64,000 nucleotides of DNA from Pseudomonas sp. CFBP 13711 (GTDB lineage Bacteria > Pseudomonadota > Gammaproteobacteria > Pseudomonadales > Pseudomonadaceae), in NCBI RefSeq assembly GCF_014842265.1, contig NZ_JACYVI010000001.1:544700-608699 (forward strand), written 5' to 3'. How positions within the stretch are numbered: the first letter of the stretch is position 1; the number at the start of each line of letters is the position of its first letter. The translations under genes were made by a program, and so were the position numbers. Below the pieces are notes generated by a model, which worked only from the letters and a program-made list of their open reading frames with translations, had not been told where the DNA came from and searched no databases. Below, one piece after another: positions 1 through 7,931 of this stretch.

Positions 1-10
1 TCAGCAACTC

Positions 11-26
11 GGGCTGGAGCCTTGCA
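11..26 (+). promoter_or_regulatory. Candidate sigma54 (-24/-12) promoter of phhABC
   Basis: The sequence has GGGCTG at 11-16 and TTGCA at 22-26, giving the invariant GG-N10-GC spacing of RpoN promoters (GG at 12-13, GC at 24-25). The -24 half is imperfect against TGGCAC. In P. aeruginosa and P. putida the phh operon is RpoN-dependent and activated by PhhR, which would lie upstream of this window. The predicted leader to phhA is about 80 nt. The match is seen in the sequence; its use is inferred. Confidence 0.5.
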
Positions 27-93
27 GTTGAGAGTCGCCAAATCAGCTAACAATAGCCCCATCAGTTTTACCCCCAATCGCATTGCTCCATAT

Positions 94-101
94 AAGAACA
101 A
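94..101 (+). promoter_or_regulatory. Hfq/Crc-type CA motif in the phhA leader
   Basis: AAGAACAA fits the AAnAAnAA pattern bound by Hfq together with Crc on catabolite-repressed mRNAs. It sits just upstream of the Shine-Dalgarno AGGAG of phhA. Amino-acid catabolism is a typical Crc target in Pseudomonas. Regulation is inferred from motif and position. Confidence 0.4.
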
Positions 102-118
102 ACCATCAGGAGAGCCCC

Positions 119-907
119 ATGAGTACGCAGTACGTCGCCCGCGAGCCGGACGCCACCGGATTCATTGATTACTCGGAAGCCGAGCACAGAATCTGGAACA
201 CCCTCATCACCCGCCAGCTCAAGGTGATCGCAGGTCGTGCGTGCCAGGAGTATCTGGATGGCATCGAGCAGCTCGCCCTGCCCCAGGACCGTATTCCGCA
301 GCTTGGCGAAATCAACCGAGTGCTGGGCGCGACCACGGGGTGGCAAGTCGAGCGCGTGCCGGCGCTGATCCCCTTTCAAACCTTCTTCGATTTGCTGGCG
401 AGCAAGCGATTTCCGGTCGCCACATTTATTCGCAGCGAAGAAGAGCTCGACTACCTGCAAGAGCCCGACATCTTTCACGAGGTTTTCGGACACTGCCCCT
501 TACTGACCAACCCCTGGTTTGCAGAATTTACCCACACCTACGGCAAGCTCGGTCTGGCAGCCAGCAAAGAGCAGCGCGTGTATCTTGCCCGCCTCTACTG
601 GATGACCATCGAGTTCGGCCTGGTCGACACGCCCCAGGGGCGCAAGATCTACGGCGGCGGCATCCTCTCCTCGCCCAAGGAAACCGTTTACAGCGTGTCA
701 ACAACCCCTGAACATCAGCCCTTCGACCCGATTGAAGCCATGCGCACGCCCTACCGTATCGACATTCTGCAGCCGCTGTATTTCGTGCTGCCGGACCTCA
801 AGCGCCTGTTCGACCTAGCCCATGAAGACATCATGGGCATGGCCCGCACGGCGGCTGAACTGGGGCTGCACGCGCCGAAATTTCCACCGAAAAATAAAGC
901 CGCTTAA
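119..907 (+). CDS. phhA: Phenylalanine 4-monooxygenase (phenylalanine hydroxylase)
   Basis: This 262-residue iron- and tetrahydropterin-dependent enzyme hydroxylates L-phenylalanine to L-tyrosine in the cytoplasm. The iron ligands of the family are visible: HEVFGH supplies His120 and His125, and the TIEFG segment supplies Glu165. The length matches bacterial monodomain enzymes, which lack the regulatory ACT domain of animal ones. The ATG at 119 is chosen because AGGAG lies just upstream; an in-frame extension to 83 lacks this. It begins the phhABC operon, whose next gene recycles the pterin cofactor. A sigma54-type promoter and an Hfq/Crc-like motif precede it. Confidence 0.97.
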   Translation: MSTQYVAREPDATGFIDYSEAEHRIWNTLITRQLKVIAGRACQEYLDGIEQLALPQDRIPQLGEINRVLGATTGWQVERVPALIPFQTFFDLLASKRFPVATFIRSEEELDYLQEPDIFHEVFGHCPLLTNPWFAEFTHTYGKLGLAASKEQRVYLARLYWMTIEFGLVDTPQGRKIYGGGILSSPKETVYSVSTTPEHQPFDPIEAMRTPYRIDILQPLYFVLPDLKRLFDLAHEDIMGMARTAAELGLHAPKFPPKNKAA

Positions 908-959
908 AACAAAAGCCGCCCCAAAAAAAGCAGCCCGAACCCGATCAAGGAATCTTTCA

Positions 960-1316
960 ATGACCGCTCTCAACCAATCCCAATGCGAAGCCTGCCGCGC
1001 CGACGCCCCACAGGTCAGCGACGCCGAGCTGCCGGATTTGCTCAAGCAGATCCCGGACTGGAACATCGAAGTGCGTGACGGCGTCATGCAGCTGGAAAAA
1101 GTCTTTCTGTTCAAGAATTTCAAATTTGCGCTGGCGTTTACCAACGCTGTCGGCGAAATTGCCGAGGCCGAAGGTCACCACCCGGGTCTGCTGACCGAAT
1201 GGGGCAAAGTGACCGTGACCTGGTGGAGCCATTCCATCAAGGGGCTGCACCGCAACGATTTCATCATGGCCTCCCGCACAGACGAGGTGGCCAAAAGCGC
1301 CGAGGGCCGTAAGTAA
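960..1316 (+). CDS. phhB: Pterin-4a-carbinolamine dehydratase
   Basis: This 118-residue cytoplasmic protein dehydrates 4a-hydroxytetrahydrobiopterin made by PhhA, so that the cofactor can be reduced again. The family signature is present (EAEGHHPGL, then VTVTWWSH with downstream [10 protein letters not shown]). The ATG at 960 has AAGGA about 8 nt upstream; longer in-frame starts would run back into phhA. It lies 52 bp after phhA and abuts phhC with no gap, so co-transcription and probable translational coupling are expected. In Pseudomonas PhhB has also been reported to be needed for normal phhA expression; that is literature knowledge. Confidence 0.95.
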   Translation: MTALNQSQCEACRADAPQVSDAELPDLLKQIPDWNIEVRDGVMQLEKVFLFKNFKFALAFTNAVGEIAEAEGHHPGLLTEWGKVTVTWWSHSIKGLHRNDFIMASRTDEVAKSAEGRK

Positions 1317-2513
1317 ATGCATTTTTCACAGATCCAGCGCGTACCGGACGATCCCATCCTGGGCCTGATTCAGGCCTACGCCAAAGACCCGAATCCGAAC
1401 AAGTTCGACCTGGGCGTGGGCGTCTATAAAGATGCGCAGGGCCTGACCACCATTCCCCGCGCGGTGAAAATCGCCGAGCAACGGCTGGTCGATTCCCAGC
1501 CCACCAAGAGCTACATCGGTGGCCATGGCGAACCGCGTTTCGGCACGCTGATCTGTGAGCTGGTCATGGGCGCCGATTCACCGCTGATCGCCAGCAAACG
1601 CGTCGGCGCTACCCAGACTCCTGGCGGCACGGGCGCGCTGCGGTTGAGCGCCGACTTCATTGCCAACTGCCTGCCGGGCAAAGGCATCTGGCTGAGCGAT
1701 CCGACCTGGCCGATTCACGAAACCATCTATGCCGCTGCAGGCCTGAAGGTCAGCCACTACCCCTACGTGGGCAGCGACAACACGCTCAACGTGCAGGCCA
1801 TGCTGGCGACGTTGAAGACCATTCCGGAAGGCGACGTTGTCCTACTGCATGCGTGCTGTCACAACCCGACCGGGTTCGACCTGTCCCCTGATGATTGGTA
1901 CGCGGTGCTGGAAATCGTCAAGCAACGCAATCTGCTGCCGCTGATCGACTTCGCGTATCAGGGTTTTGGCGACGGTCTTGAAGAAGACGCCTGGGCGGTT
2001 CGTCTGTTTGCTGGCGAGCTGCCTGAACTGCTGATCACCAGTTCGTGCTCGAAAAACTTCGGCCTGTACCGCGAGCGCACCGGCGCCTTGCTGGTCTGCG
2101 CTGACACCCCCGAGAAGCTGATGGATGTGCGCAGTCAGCTGTCGGCGACCGCCCGTAATCTGTGGTCGAACCCGCCGGATCATGGTGCCGCCGTTGTCGC
2201 CGAGATCCTGGGCGATCCTGAGTTGAAAACCCTGTGGGCTGAAGAAGTGGAAGAGATGCGCAGCCGAATTGCGCAGTTGCGCGTCGGGCTGGTGGAGGCG
2301 CTTACACCGCTGGGCCTGGGTGAGCGTTTCGCCCACATCGCCGTGCAGCGCGGCATGTTTTCCTACACCGGCATGAACGACGATCAGGTAGCGCGTCTGC
2401 GCAACGAGCACAGCGTGTACATGGTGGCGGCGGGTCGAGCCAACGTTGCGGGGATTGATGCCACGCGGCTGGATGAACTGGCAGCGGCGTTTGCGGCGGT
2501 TTGCAAAGACTGA
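1317..2513 (+). CDS. phhC: Aromatic amino acid aminotransferase
   Basis: This 398-residue fold-type I PLP enzyme transaminates tyrosine to 4-hydroxyphenylpyruvate (and phenylalanine to phenylpyruvate), the second step of the phh pathway. The Schiff-base lysine is Lys246 in SSCSKNFGLYRER, matching the position in E. coli TyrB/AspC. GGTGALR and the HNPTG motif of the PLP pocket are also present. Its ATG directly follows the phhB stop codon. The tyrB-like annotation is equally possible by homology, but the operon context supports phhC. Confidence 0.95.
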   Translation: MHFSQIQRVPDDPILGLIQAYAKDPNPNKFDLGVGVYKDAQGLTTIPRAVKIAEQRLVDSQPTKSYIGGHGEPRFGTLICELVMGADSPLIASKRVGATQTPGGTGALRLSADFIANCLPGKGIWLSDPTWPIHETIYAAAGLKVSHYPYVGSDNTLNVQAMLATLKTIPEGDVVLLHACCHNPTGFDLSPDDWYAVLEIVKQRNLLPLIDFAYQGFGDGLEEDAWAVRLFAGELPELLITSSCSKNFGLYRERTGALLVCADTPEKLMDVRSQLSATARNLWSNPPDHGAAVVAEILGDPELKTLWAEEVEEMRSRIAQLRVGLVEALTPLGLGERFAHIAVQRGMFSYTGMNDDQVARLRNEHSVYMVAAGRANVAGIDATRLDELAAAFAAVCKD

Positions 2514-2532
2514 GGCGATCACTGATTCAACG

Positions 2533-2602
2533 CTTTTAGCGGGCCGCGCGGATGTTGCAGGAACCCATCCTCACTACATGACCGGCGGCCCGCATTTAAA
2601 AG
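2533..2602. repeat. Long inverted repeat downstream of phhC
   Basis: GCGGGCCGC (2539-2547) is matched by its exact reverse complement GCGGCCCGC (2585-2593). Outer arms CTTTTA and TAAAAG also pair. The ~37-nt spacer is too long for a classical intrinsic terminator. It may end the phh transcript or be a palindromic repeat; nothing decides between them. Confidence 0.5.
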
Positions 2603-2693
2603 TCTGATTGTCATTTGTACTGCTGTATCCTCCCTGAGCGTTTTAGGACGCGCTGTTCAATTCAGCCGCAACACACTTGTGAGGAGCGACGAT

Positions 2694-2831
2694 ATGCATG
2701 AAATCCCGAACTTCCCCTTCCCAAGCCAAACCCAGCAAAGCGCAGCAGCCCGCCAGGAACTCGGTCAGCCGATCGAGATGAAAGCCAGCGGTAAACGTAA
2801 CGAGAGCAGCAAAGCCCAAAGCCCGCGCTGA
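2694..2831 (+). CDS. Small hypothetical protein, 45 residues
   Basis: A short reading frame begins at an ATG preceded by GAGGAG 6 nt upstream and ends at TGA 2829-2831. The peptide is hydrophilic, opens MHEIPNFPFPSQTQQ and has a Gln/Ser/Lys-rich remainder. There is no signal peptide, membrane segment or recognised motif. It lies alone between the phhC-distal dyad and a hairpin at 2844-2890. The strong ribosome-binding site and codon use like the neighbours argue that it is translated. I do not recognise the family. Confidence 0.5.
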   Translation: MHEIPNFPFPSQTQQSAAARQELGQPIEMKASGKRNESSKAQSPR

Positions 2832-2843
2832 AGGCTAATTGTC

Positions 2844-2890
2844 CAGCCCCTATGGAAGAGCGTCTTCAAGGTGTATTTCCATAAGGGCTG
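2844..2890 (+). terminator. Possible hairpin after the small ORF
   Basis: CAGCCCCTATGGAA and TTCCATAAGGGCTG form a near-perfect inverted repeat around a ~19-nt loop just after the 45-residue frame. No T-tract follows, so termination is uncertain. The rest of 2891-3060 shows no gene. Confidence 0.35.
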
Positions 2891-3060
2891 AATCATCCGC
2901 GACAGGTTTCACCTCTGCTCCACCCCGACCCATATCCACCCATCCGCCACTCCCATGAACCGCCGTGCCTCGTTATCATGTGCCCTCGCGCGGATTCAAG
3001 CGTCTACGCTTCAACCCGATTGCCCCCTCGCTATTCTTTTTCCGTCGTAACCGTGGATCT

Positions 3061-4281
3061 ATGCCCATGCCAGACGCTTCGAGCGCTGCCCCTCAACGTC
3101 CTATGGCTGTCACGCTGCAGGTTGTTTCCATCGTGCTGTTCACCTTCATCGGCTACCTGAACATCGGTATCCCGCTGGCCGTATTGCCCGGTTATGTGCA
3201 CACCGACCTTGGCTTCGGCGCGGTCGCCGCCGGACTGGTGATCAGCGTGCAATACCTCGCAACCCTGCTCAGCCGCCCCTACGCCGGGCGCATCATCGAC
3301 ACCCGGGGCCCGAAGAAAGCGGTGATCATCGGCCTGTTCGGCTGCGGCTTGAGCGGCGTGTTCATGCTCCTCGCCGACTGGCTCGACGCCTGGCCGATGG
3401 TGAGCCTGATCAGCTTGTTCGTGGGCCGGTTGGTGCTCGGCAGCGCAGAGAGCCTGGTTGGCTCAGGCTCGATCGGCTGGGGCATCGGCCGCGTTGGCGC
3501 CGCCAATACGGCCAAAGTGATTTCATGGAACGGCATCGCCAGTTATGGCGCACTGGCCATCGGCGCGCCGGTGGGTGTGTTGCTGGTCAACGCGCTGGGG
3601 CTGTGGAGCATGGGCGTCAGCATCATGCTGCTGGCAGCGCTGGGTATTTCCCTGGCTTGGAAGAAAACTCCGGCGCCGCTGGTGCACGGGGAGCGTTTGC
3701 CCTTCCTTCACGTGCTCGGCCGCGTGCTGCCCCACGGCACCGGGCTGGCGCTGGGTTCGATCGGCTTCGGCACCATCGCGACCTTCATCACCCTGTATTA
3801 CGCCAGCCATACCTGGCCGAATGCGGTGTTGTGCCTGAGCCTGTTCGGCGCCTGCTTCATCGGCGCACGCCTGCTGTTCGGCAACCTGATCAACCGCATC
3901 GGCGGCTTCCGCGTGGCGATTGCCTGCCTGTCAGTGGAGACGTTGGGGTTGCTGCTGCTGTGGCTGGCGCCCAACCCGAATCTGGCGCTGGCCGGTGCGG
4001 CGCTGACTGGCTTCGGCTTCTCGCTGGTGTTCCCGGCGCTCGGCGTCGAAGCAGTCAATCTGGTGCCGCCGGCCAGTCGGGGTGCGGCAGTGGGGGCTTA
4101 TTCGCTGTTCATCGACCTGTCGCTGGGGATTACCGGGCCGGTGGCGGGTGCCGTGGCGGCAGGTTTCGGCTTTGCGTCGATCTTCCTGTTCGCCGCGCTG
4201 GCTTCGCTGAGCGGGCTGGGGCTGAGTGTGTATCTGTACAAGCACGCGAACAGGACGCGTGAAAAGCCGGTCGCCAGCTGA
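3061..4281 (+). CDS. MFS transporter, YhhS/YfcJ-like exporter
   Basis: This ~406-residue inner-membrane protein has about 12 hydrophobic segments. The MFS loop motif after segment 2 is present as [16 protein letters not shown]. The phrases [23 protein letters not shown] and [12 protein letters not shown] closely follow E. coli YhhS as I recall it. YhhS-type proteins are predicted proton-coupled exporters (arabinose-efflux subfamily); the substrate here is unknown. The ATG at 3061 is preferred over the GTG at 2965 because the extra N-terminal stretch is not hydrophobic and is atypical, but no strong Shine-Dalgarno decides between 3061 and 3067. It converges on arfB. Confidence 0.85.
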   Translation: MPMPDASSAAPQRPMAVTLQVVSIVLFTFIGYLNIGIPLAVLPGYVHTDLGFGAVAAGLVISVQYLATLLSRPYAGRIIDTRGPKKAVIIGLFGCGLSGVFMLLADWLDAWPMVSLISLFVGRLVLGSAESLVGSGSIGWGIGRVGAANTAKVISWNGIASYGALAIGAPVGVLLVNALGLWSMGVSIMLLAALGISLAWKKTPAPLVHGERLPFLHVLGRVLPHGTGLALGSIGFGTIATFITLYYASHTWPNAVLCLSLFGACFIGARLLFGNLINRIGGFRVAIACLSVETLGLLLLWLAPNPNLALAGAALTGFGFSLVFPALGVEAVNLVPPASRGAAVGAYSLFIDLSLGITGPVAGAVAAGFGFASIFLFAALASLSGLGLSVYLYKHANRTREKPVAS

Positions 4282-4296
4282 TCCCGTCAACGCTGT

Positions 4297-4710
4297 TTAA
4301 AAATCGACCTTGCCCCGCCCTGCCTTGATCGACCCGCGCTTGGTTTTCGACTCCAGCCGGCGGGTCTTCGAGCCCAGGGTCGGTTTGGTCGGCCGACGCT
4401 TCTTCTCGACCTTACCCGCACTGATGATCAGCTCGCTCAGGCGTTCCAGCGCATCGGCCCGGTTCTGTTCCTGCGTCCGGTACTGCTGCGCCTTGATGAC
4501 CAGCACGCCGTCGCTGGTGATGCGGCTGTCACGCAGCGCCAGCAGGCGTTCCTTGTAGAACGGCGGCAGCGACGAGGCGTTGATGTCGAAGCGCAGGTGC
4601 ATGGCGCTGGACACCTTGTTGACGTTCTGACCACCCGCACCCTGGGCACGGATGGCGGTCAGCTCGACGTCGCTGTCCGGCAGATGGATGTTGTTGGAAA
4701 TGATCAGCAT
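4297..4710 (-). CDS. arfB: Alternative ribosome-rescue factor ArfB (peptidyl-tRNA hydrolase)
   Basis: This 137-residue release-factor-like protein frees ribosomes stalled on non-stop mRNAs by hydrolysing peptidyl-tRNA. The catalytic GGQ motif is at residues 26-28 ([11 protein letters not shown]). The C-terminal tail is strongly basic ([12 protein letters not shown]), as needed to enter the empty mRNA channel. The ATG at 4710 gives the usual length; a 13-residue upstream extension is not typical. It lies between aroP and phhC, an arrangement I recall from P. aeruginosa. Confidence 0.95.
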   Translation of the reverse strand: MLIISNNIHLPDSDVELTAIRAQGAGGQNVNKVSSAMHLRFDINASSLPPFYKERLLALRDSRITSDGVLVIKAQQYRTQEQNRADALERLSELIISAGKVEKKRRPTKPTLGSKTRRLESKTKRGSIKAGRGKVDF

Positions 4711-4763
4711 GGCAATCTGTGTCCTGGTTCGAAGCCGCCGCGACGTCACCGGCGGCTCTCGCC

Positions 4764-6188
4764 TTATTTGATGATCGACGTCCGCTGGGCCATTGACTCG
4801 CTACTGGCCCGACGCTTGTTCTTGATCAGGTAGAACACCCACATTGCCGCCAGCCAGACCGGGATCGCGTAGACCGAAATCCGGATGCCGGGAATCATCA
4901 GCATGATCCCGAGAATCAGCACCACAAACGCCAGACAGACGTAGTTGCCGTACGGGTACCACAGCGCCTTGAACAGCGGCTGCTGGCCGACCCGGGTCAG
5001 GTGCTGGCGGAACTTGAGGTGGGAGTAGCTGATCATCGCCCAGTTGATCACCAGCGTGGCGACCACCAGCGACATCAGCAGCTCAAGGGCATTTTGCGGC
5101 ATCAGGTAGTTGAGCAGCACGGCAATCAGCGTCACCGCCGCCGACACCAGAATCGCCCGCACCGGAACTCCCCGACCATCGACCCGCGCCAGTGACTGCG
5201 GCGCATCGCCCTGCTCGGCCATGCCGAACAGCATGCGCGCGTTGCAATAGGTGCCACTGTTGTAGACCGACAGCGCCGCCGTCAGCACGACGAAGTTGAG
5301 TATGTGCGCCGCCGTTGTGCTGCCCAGCATCGAGAACACATGCACGAACGGGCTGCCGCTGTAGGCATCGCCGGAGGCATTGAGGTCAATCAGCAAAGCG
5401 TCCCATGGCGTCAGCGACAGCAGCACCACCAGCGAGCCGATGTAGAAAATCAGAATCCGGTAGATGACCTGATTGATCGCCTTGGGAATGATGGTGCGCG
5501 GCTGATCCGCCTCGGCTGCGGTGAAGCCGAGCATCTCAAGGCCACCGAACGAAAACATGATGAACGCCAGCGCCATGACCAGCCCGCTTACGCCATGGGG
5601 GAAGAAGCCGCCCCGATCCCACAGGTTGCTGACCGACGCTTGCGGGCCACCCTCGCCGCTCACCAGCAGATAACTGCCCAGGGCAATCATCCCCAGAATG
5701 GCCACGACCTTGATGATCGCAAACCAGAATTCGGCCTCGCCAAAGACTTTTACGTTGGCCAGGTTGATCACGTTGATCATCACGAAGAACACCGCCGCCG
5801 AGGCCCACGCCGGGACTTCCGGCCACCAGTACTGGATGTATTTGCCCACGGCGGTCAGCTCTGACATGCCCACCAGAATGTACAGGACCCAGCAGTTCCA
5901 GCCCGACAGGAAACCGGCAAAGCCGCCCCAGTATTTGTGGGCGAAATGGCTGAACGACCCGGCCACCGGCTCTTCGACGATCATTTCGCCGAGCTGGCGC
6001 ATGATCATGAAGGCGATGAAGCCGCAGACGGCGTAACCAAGAATCATCGACGGGCCAGCGGACTTCAGCACCCCTGCCGAGCCCAGAAACAGGCCGGTGC
6101 CGATCGCGCCGCCGAGGGCGATCAGCTGGATGTGACGGTTCTTCAGACCACGCTTCAAGTCACCCGAATGGGACATGTTTTCACTCAT
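4764..6188 (-). CDS. aroP: Aromatic/general amino acid permease (AroP/PheP type)
   Basis: This 474-residue inner-membrane amino acid-proton symporter belongs to the APC/AAT family. The N-terminal [14 protein letters not shown] signature in helix 1 and about 12 membrane segments are visible. Proximity to phhABC suggests uptake of Phe/Tyr/Trp, as for P. aeruginosa AroP2, but substrate cannot be read directly. The ATG at 6188 has AAGGTGG 7 nt upstream; an in-frame TTG at 6194 is less likely. A structured ~125-nt leader precedes it. Confidence 0.88.
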   Translation of the reverse strand: MSENMSHSGDLKRGLKNRHIQLIALGGAIGTGLFLGSAGVLKSAGPSMILGYAVCGFIAFMIMRQLGEMIVEEPVAGSFSHFAHKYWGGFAGFLSGWNCWVLYILVGMSELTAVGKYIQYWWPEVPAWASAAVFFVMINVINLANVKVFGEAEFWFAIIKVVAILGMIALGSYLLVSGEGGPQASVSNLWDRGGFFPHGVSGLVMALAFIMFSFGGLEMLGFTAAEADQPRTIIPKAINQVIYRILIFYIGSLVVLLSLTPWDALLIDLNASGDAYSGSPFVHVFSMLGSTTAAHILNFVVLTAALSVYNSGTYCNARMLFGMAEQGDAPQSLARVDGRGVPVRAILVSAAVTLIAVLLNYLMPQNALELLMSLVVATLVINWAMISYSHLKFRQHLTRVGQQPLFKALWYPYGNYVCLAFVVLILGIMLMIPGIRISVYAIPVWLAAMWVFYLIKNKRRASSESMAQRTSIIK

Positions 6189-6194
6189 TGGCAA

Positions 6195-6319
6195 ACCACC
6201 TTGGCGCGCTTGTCTGTGACGGAATCGAACCCGACGCGCTCATGACGCGGCGGAGGGAAACGGAGTGGGTAACCCCGAGGGGTTGGCGTCCATACGCCGG
6301 TGGATCACAGAAAAAACGG
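6195..6319 (-). promoter_or_regulatory. Structured 5' leader of aroP
   Basis: On the minus strand two adjacent perfect hairpins occur: GGCGT-ATGG-ACGCC (6283-6296) and AACCCC-TC-GGGGTT (6269-6282). An outer CTGTGA (6305-6310) is complementary to TCACAG (6214-6219) near the start codon. This suggests a folded leader able to affect translation or attenuation. I do not recognise a known riboswitch consensus. Confidence 0.4.
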
Positions 6320-6325
6320 GCGCGC

Positions 6326-6331
6326 ATTGTA
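6326..6331 (-). promoter_or_regulatory. Candidate -10 element of aroP
   Basis: TACAAT on the minus strand matches a sigma70 -10 hexamer (5 of 6). No good -35 is seen at 16-18 bp, so an activator may be required. It places the transcript start near 6319. Confidence 0.4.
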
Positions 6332-6360
6332 CACCGCTCACACCGGATTGCGCGGAAGAG

Positions 6361-6382
6361 TAGGACCGGCTTTAGCCGGGAA
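6361..6382 (+). repeat. REP element (single)
   Basis: AGGACCGGCTTTAGCCGGGAA is the imperfect palindrome typical of Pseudomonas REP sequences; the same core recurs at 16.9, 48.0, 48.7 and 63.97 kb. From here to 6672 the DNA is AT-rich with no other gene. Confidence 0.85.
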
Positions 6383-6672
6383 TCTGTTATTGACTGGGCT
6401 CTCAATCACTCTGCCGACACAATTCTGTCGCAAAAATAATTCCCCAAAATCGAAAGCTGCCTAACGTTGTTTTCGCAAGAAGTTTCGATAATTCCGGCGA
6501 AATGCCAGCATTTATCTCCCATTTTTTATTTTGCAACACTCCGGTTATTGCACTAGTTTTTTCAGTGCTTGCTGGCCACGAAGGTCAGTGTGCTTCCATG
6601 ACGAGGACTTAAGGCGATGCCCTTTCTTCCTCGCTGCATTCGGCAAGTACGTCATTCTCAGGAGATTCACCT

Positions 6673-6810
6673 ATGCAAACAGTTGAACTGGCTCTGGAAG
6701 AAGAACTGCAATTGGACGATTGGTTTGAAGCACCGACTCATGATGCCGCTGTGGAAATGATGCAGGCTGACGCCGTCGTGCCGTTTGGCACCGCGATGTG
6801 GCCGTTCTAA
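6673..6810 (+). CDS. Short acidic peptide, possible precursor peptide
   Basis: This 45-residue frame starts at an ATG with AGGAG (6659-6663) at good distance. The N-terminal half is strongly acidic (ELALEEELQLDDWFE) and looks like the leader of a ribosomally made, modified peptide. The C-terminus is short, hydrophobic and aromatic (VVPFGTAMWPF). A terminator hairpin follows at once, then an M29-like peptidase-fold gene on the same strand. I recognise no family. A precursor role is inferred from size, composition and context; a conserved small regulator is an alternative. Confidence 0.6.
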   Translation: MQTVELALEEELQLDDWFEAPTHDAAVEMMQADAVVPFGTAMWPF

Positions 6811-6819
6811 AACAGCTGA

Positions 6820-6856
6820 AGGGCGAACGTGGCTAACGCGTTCGCCCTCTTGTTTT
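6820..6856 (+). terminator. Intrinsic terminator between the peptide and M29-like genes
   Basis: AGGGCGAACG (6820-6829) pairs with CGTTCGCCCT (6839-6848) around a 9-nt loop and is followed by CTTGTTTT. It sits 10 nt after the peptide stop codon and 24 nt before the next gene, so it probably lets the peptide mRNA exceed that of the enzyme by partial read-through. Confidence 0.75.
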
Positions 6857-6879
6857 AAGCATTCGGAGCGGAGCGCACT

Positions 6880-7848
6880 ATGGATAACAGCAGCGCAATC
6901 GAACATTTCCTGTATTACCTGCAACGCCACCCCGCCGTCACCGGCATGAACACTCCCCAAGTACTACTGGCCCATACCCCGGAATACCGCAGCATCGTCA
7001 ATGGCATCATCGAAAGCGCTACGGCGCGGGATTTCTTCCGGTTCAGCACTATGCCGCTGGACACGTCTCCTATCAGCGAACTGACAGAAGCCATCACCGA
7101 TTCCGATCTCTTCGTCCTGTTCTACGATTCCTCAACGCTGCCCAATCCTCGCGCGGAGGGGCCACCGTTCATTCGCCAGTTGCAGGAAGTGATGTCGGCC
7201 CAATGGAAGAAATCCCTGCTGTTCAAAGATTACGGCGACTATTTCTATGACGCTTTCAGCGTTGAACCCGAGCGCATCGCGCAGCTGAATGCGGCACTGA
7301 TCGACACCATGAACCAAGGCGAGACCCTCAGCTTCAGCGACGACCACGGTTCGTACTTCGAGGCCCCGCTGCGCGAGCTGAAGAAGTGGACCAACATCAA
7401 CGGCGTCGGCAACTACGACCTGGCACCCGGCGAGATCGCCACCCACAGCGAATCCATCAACGGTCATGTGCGGTTTCTCGGCACGTTTCTCAGCACCATC
7501 CCTTTCGCGCGCAAATACGGCATCATCGAATCCCCACTCGAACTGTGGATCGAGAACTCCGTGGTGACCCGCATCGCCACGGACGTACCGGGGCTGGAGC
7601 ACGACTTCAATAAATACCTGGACGCCAATCCCTCGAACCGTCGCATCGAGGAACTGGGGATCGGCACCAACGAAGGCGTCAGTCAGCTGTACGCGCGCAA
7701 CGCAGGGTTCGAAGAGCGCCACTGCGGGCTGCACCTGGGCCTGGGCGGCGGCGCCAAGGGCAGCCATCACATGGACCTGATCTTCAACAGCGGATCGCTG
7801 GCCGTGGACAAGCGTGTGGTGTTCGACGGGACCGCCTACGTCGTCTGA
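6880..7848 (+). CDS. M29-like aminopeptidase-fold protein
   Basis: This 322-residue protein resembles the C-terminal metal-binding part of M29 (AmpS/leucyl aminopeptidase T) enzymes. Candidate metal ligands occur in family order: APGEI, then EELGIGTN, then CGLHLGLGGG and GSHHMDLIF, and it ends in the usual short strand (FDGTAYVV). The N-terminal ~150 residues are not recognised. There is no signal peptide. The ATG at 6880 has GGAGCGGAG just upstream. It probably forms a unit with the upstream 45-residue peptide, as modifier or processing protease; that link is inferred. Catalysis cannot be confirmed without alignment. Confidence 0.7.
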   Translation: MDNSSAIEHFLYYLQRHPAVTGMNTPQVLLAHTPEYRSIVNGIIESATARDFFRFSTMPLDTSPISELTEAITDSDLFVLFYDSSTLPNPRAEGPPFIRQLQEVMSAQWKKSLLFKDYGDYFYDAFSVEPERIAQLNAALIDTMNQGETLSFSDDHGSYFEAPLRELKKWTNINGVGNYDLAPGEIATHSESINGHVRFLGTFLSTIPFARKYGIIESPLELWIENSVVTRIATDVPGLEHDFNKYLDANPSNRRIEELGIGTNEGVSQLYARNAGFEERHCGLHLGLGGGAKGSHHMDLIFNSGSLAVDKRVVFDGTAYVV

Positions 7849-7870
7849 CTCCCAAGCGGGCATAAAAAAA

Positions 7871-7895
7871 CGCCAGTCTCTCGACTGGCGTTTTT
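7871..7895. terminator. Bidirectional intrinsic terminator
   Basis: CGCCAGTC-TCTC-GACTGGCG is a perfect 8-bp stem with A-tract before and T-tract after, between the convergent M29-like gene and rluB. Confidence 0.9.
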
Positions 7896-7931
7896 CGTAG
7901 TGCAGACCGCTGTCAGTGTTTCACAACGGCA

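Noticed and set aside
6212..6310. tRNA-like segment on the minus strand (GGGTTCGATTCC)
   Set aside because: The T-loop-like sequence lacks a good T-stem, and no anticodon or D arms fit; it is better explained as part of the aroP leader.
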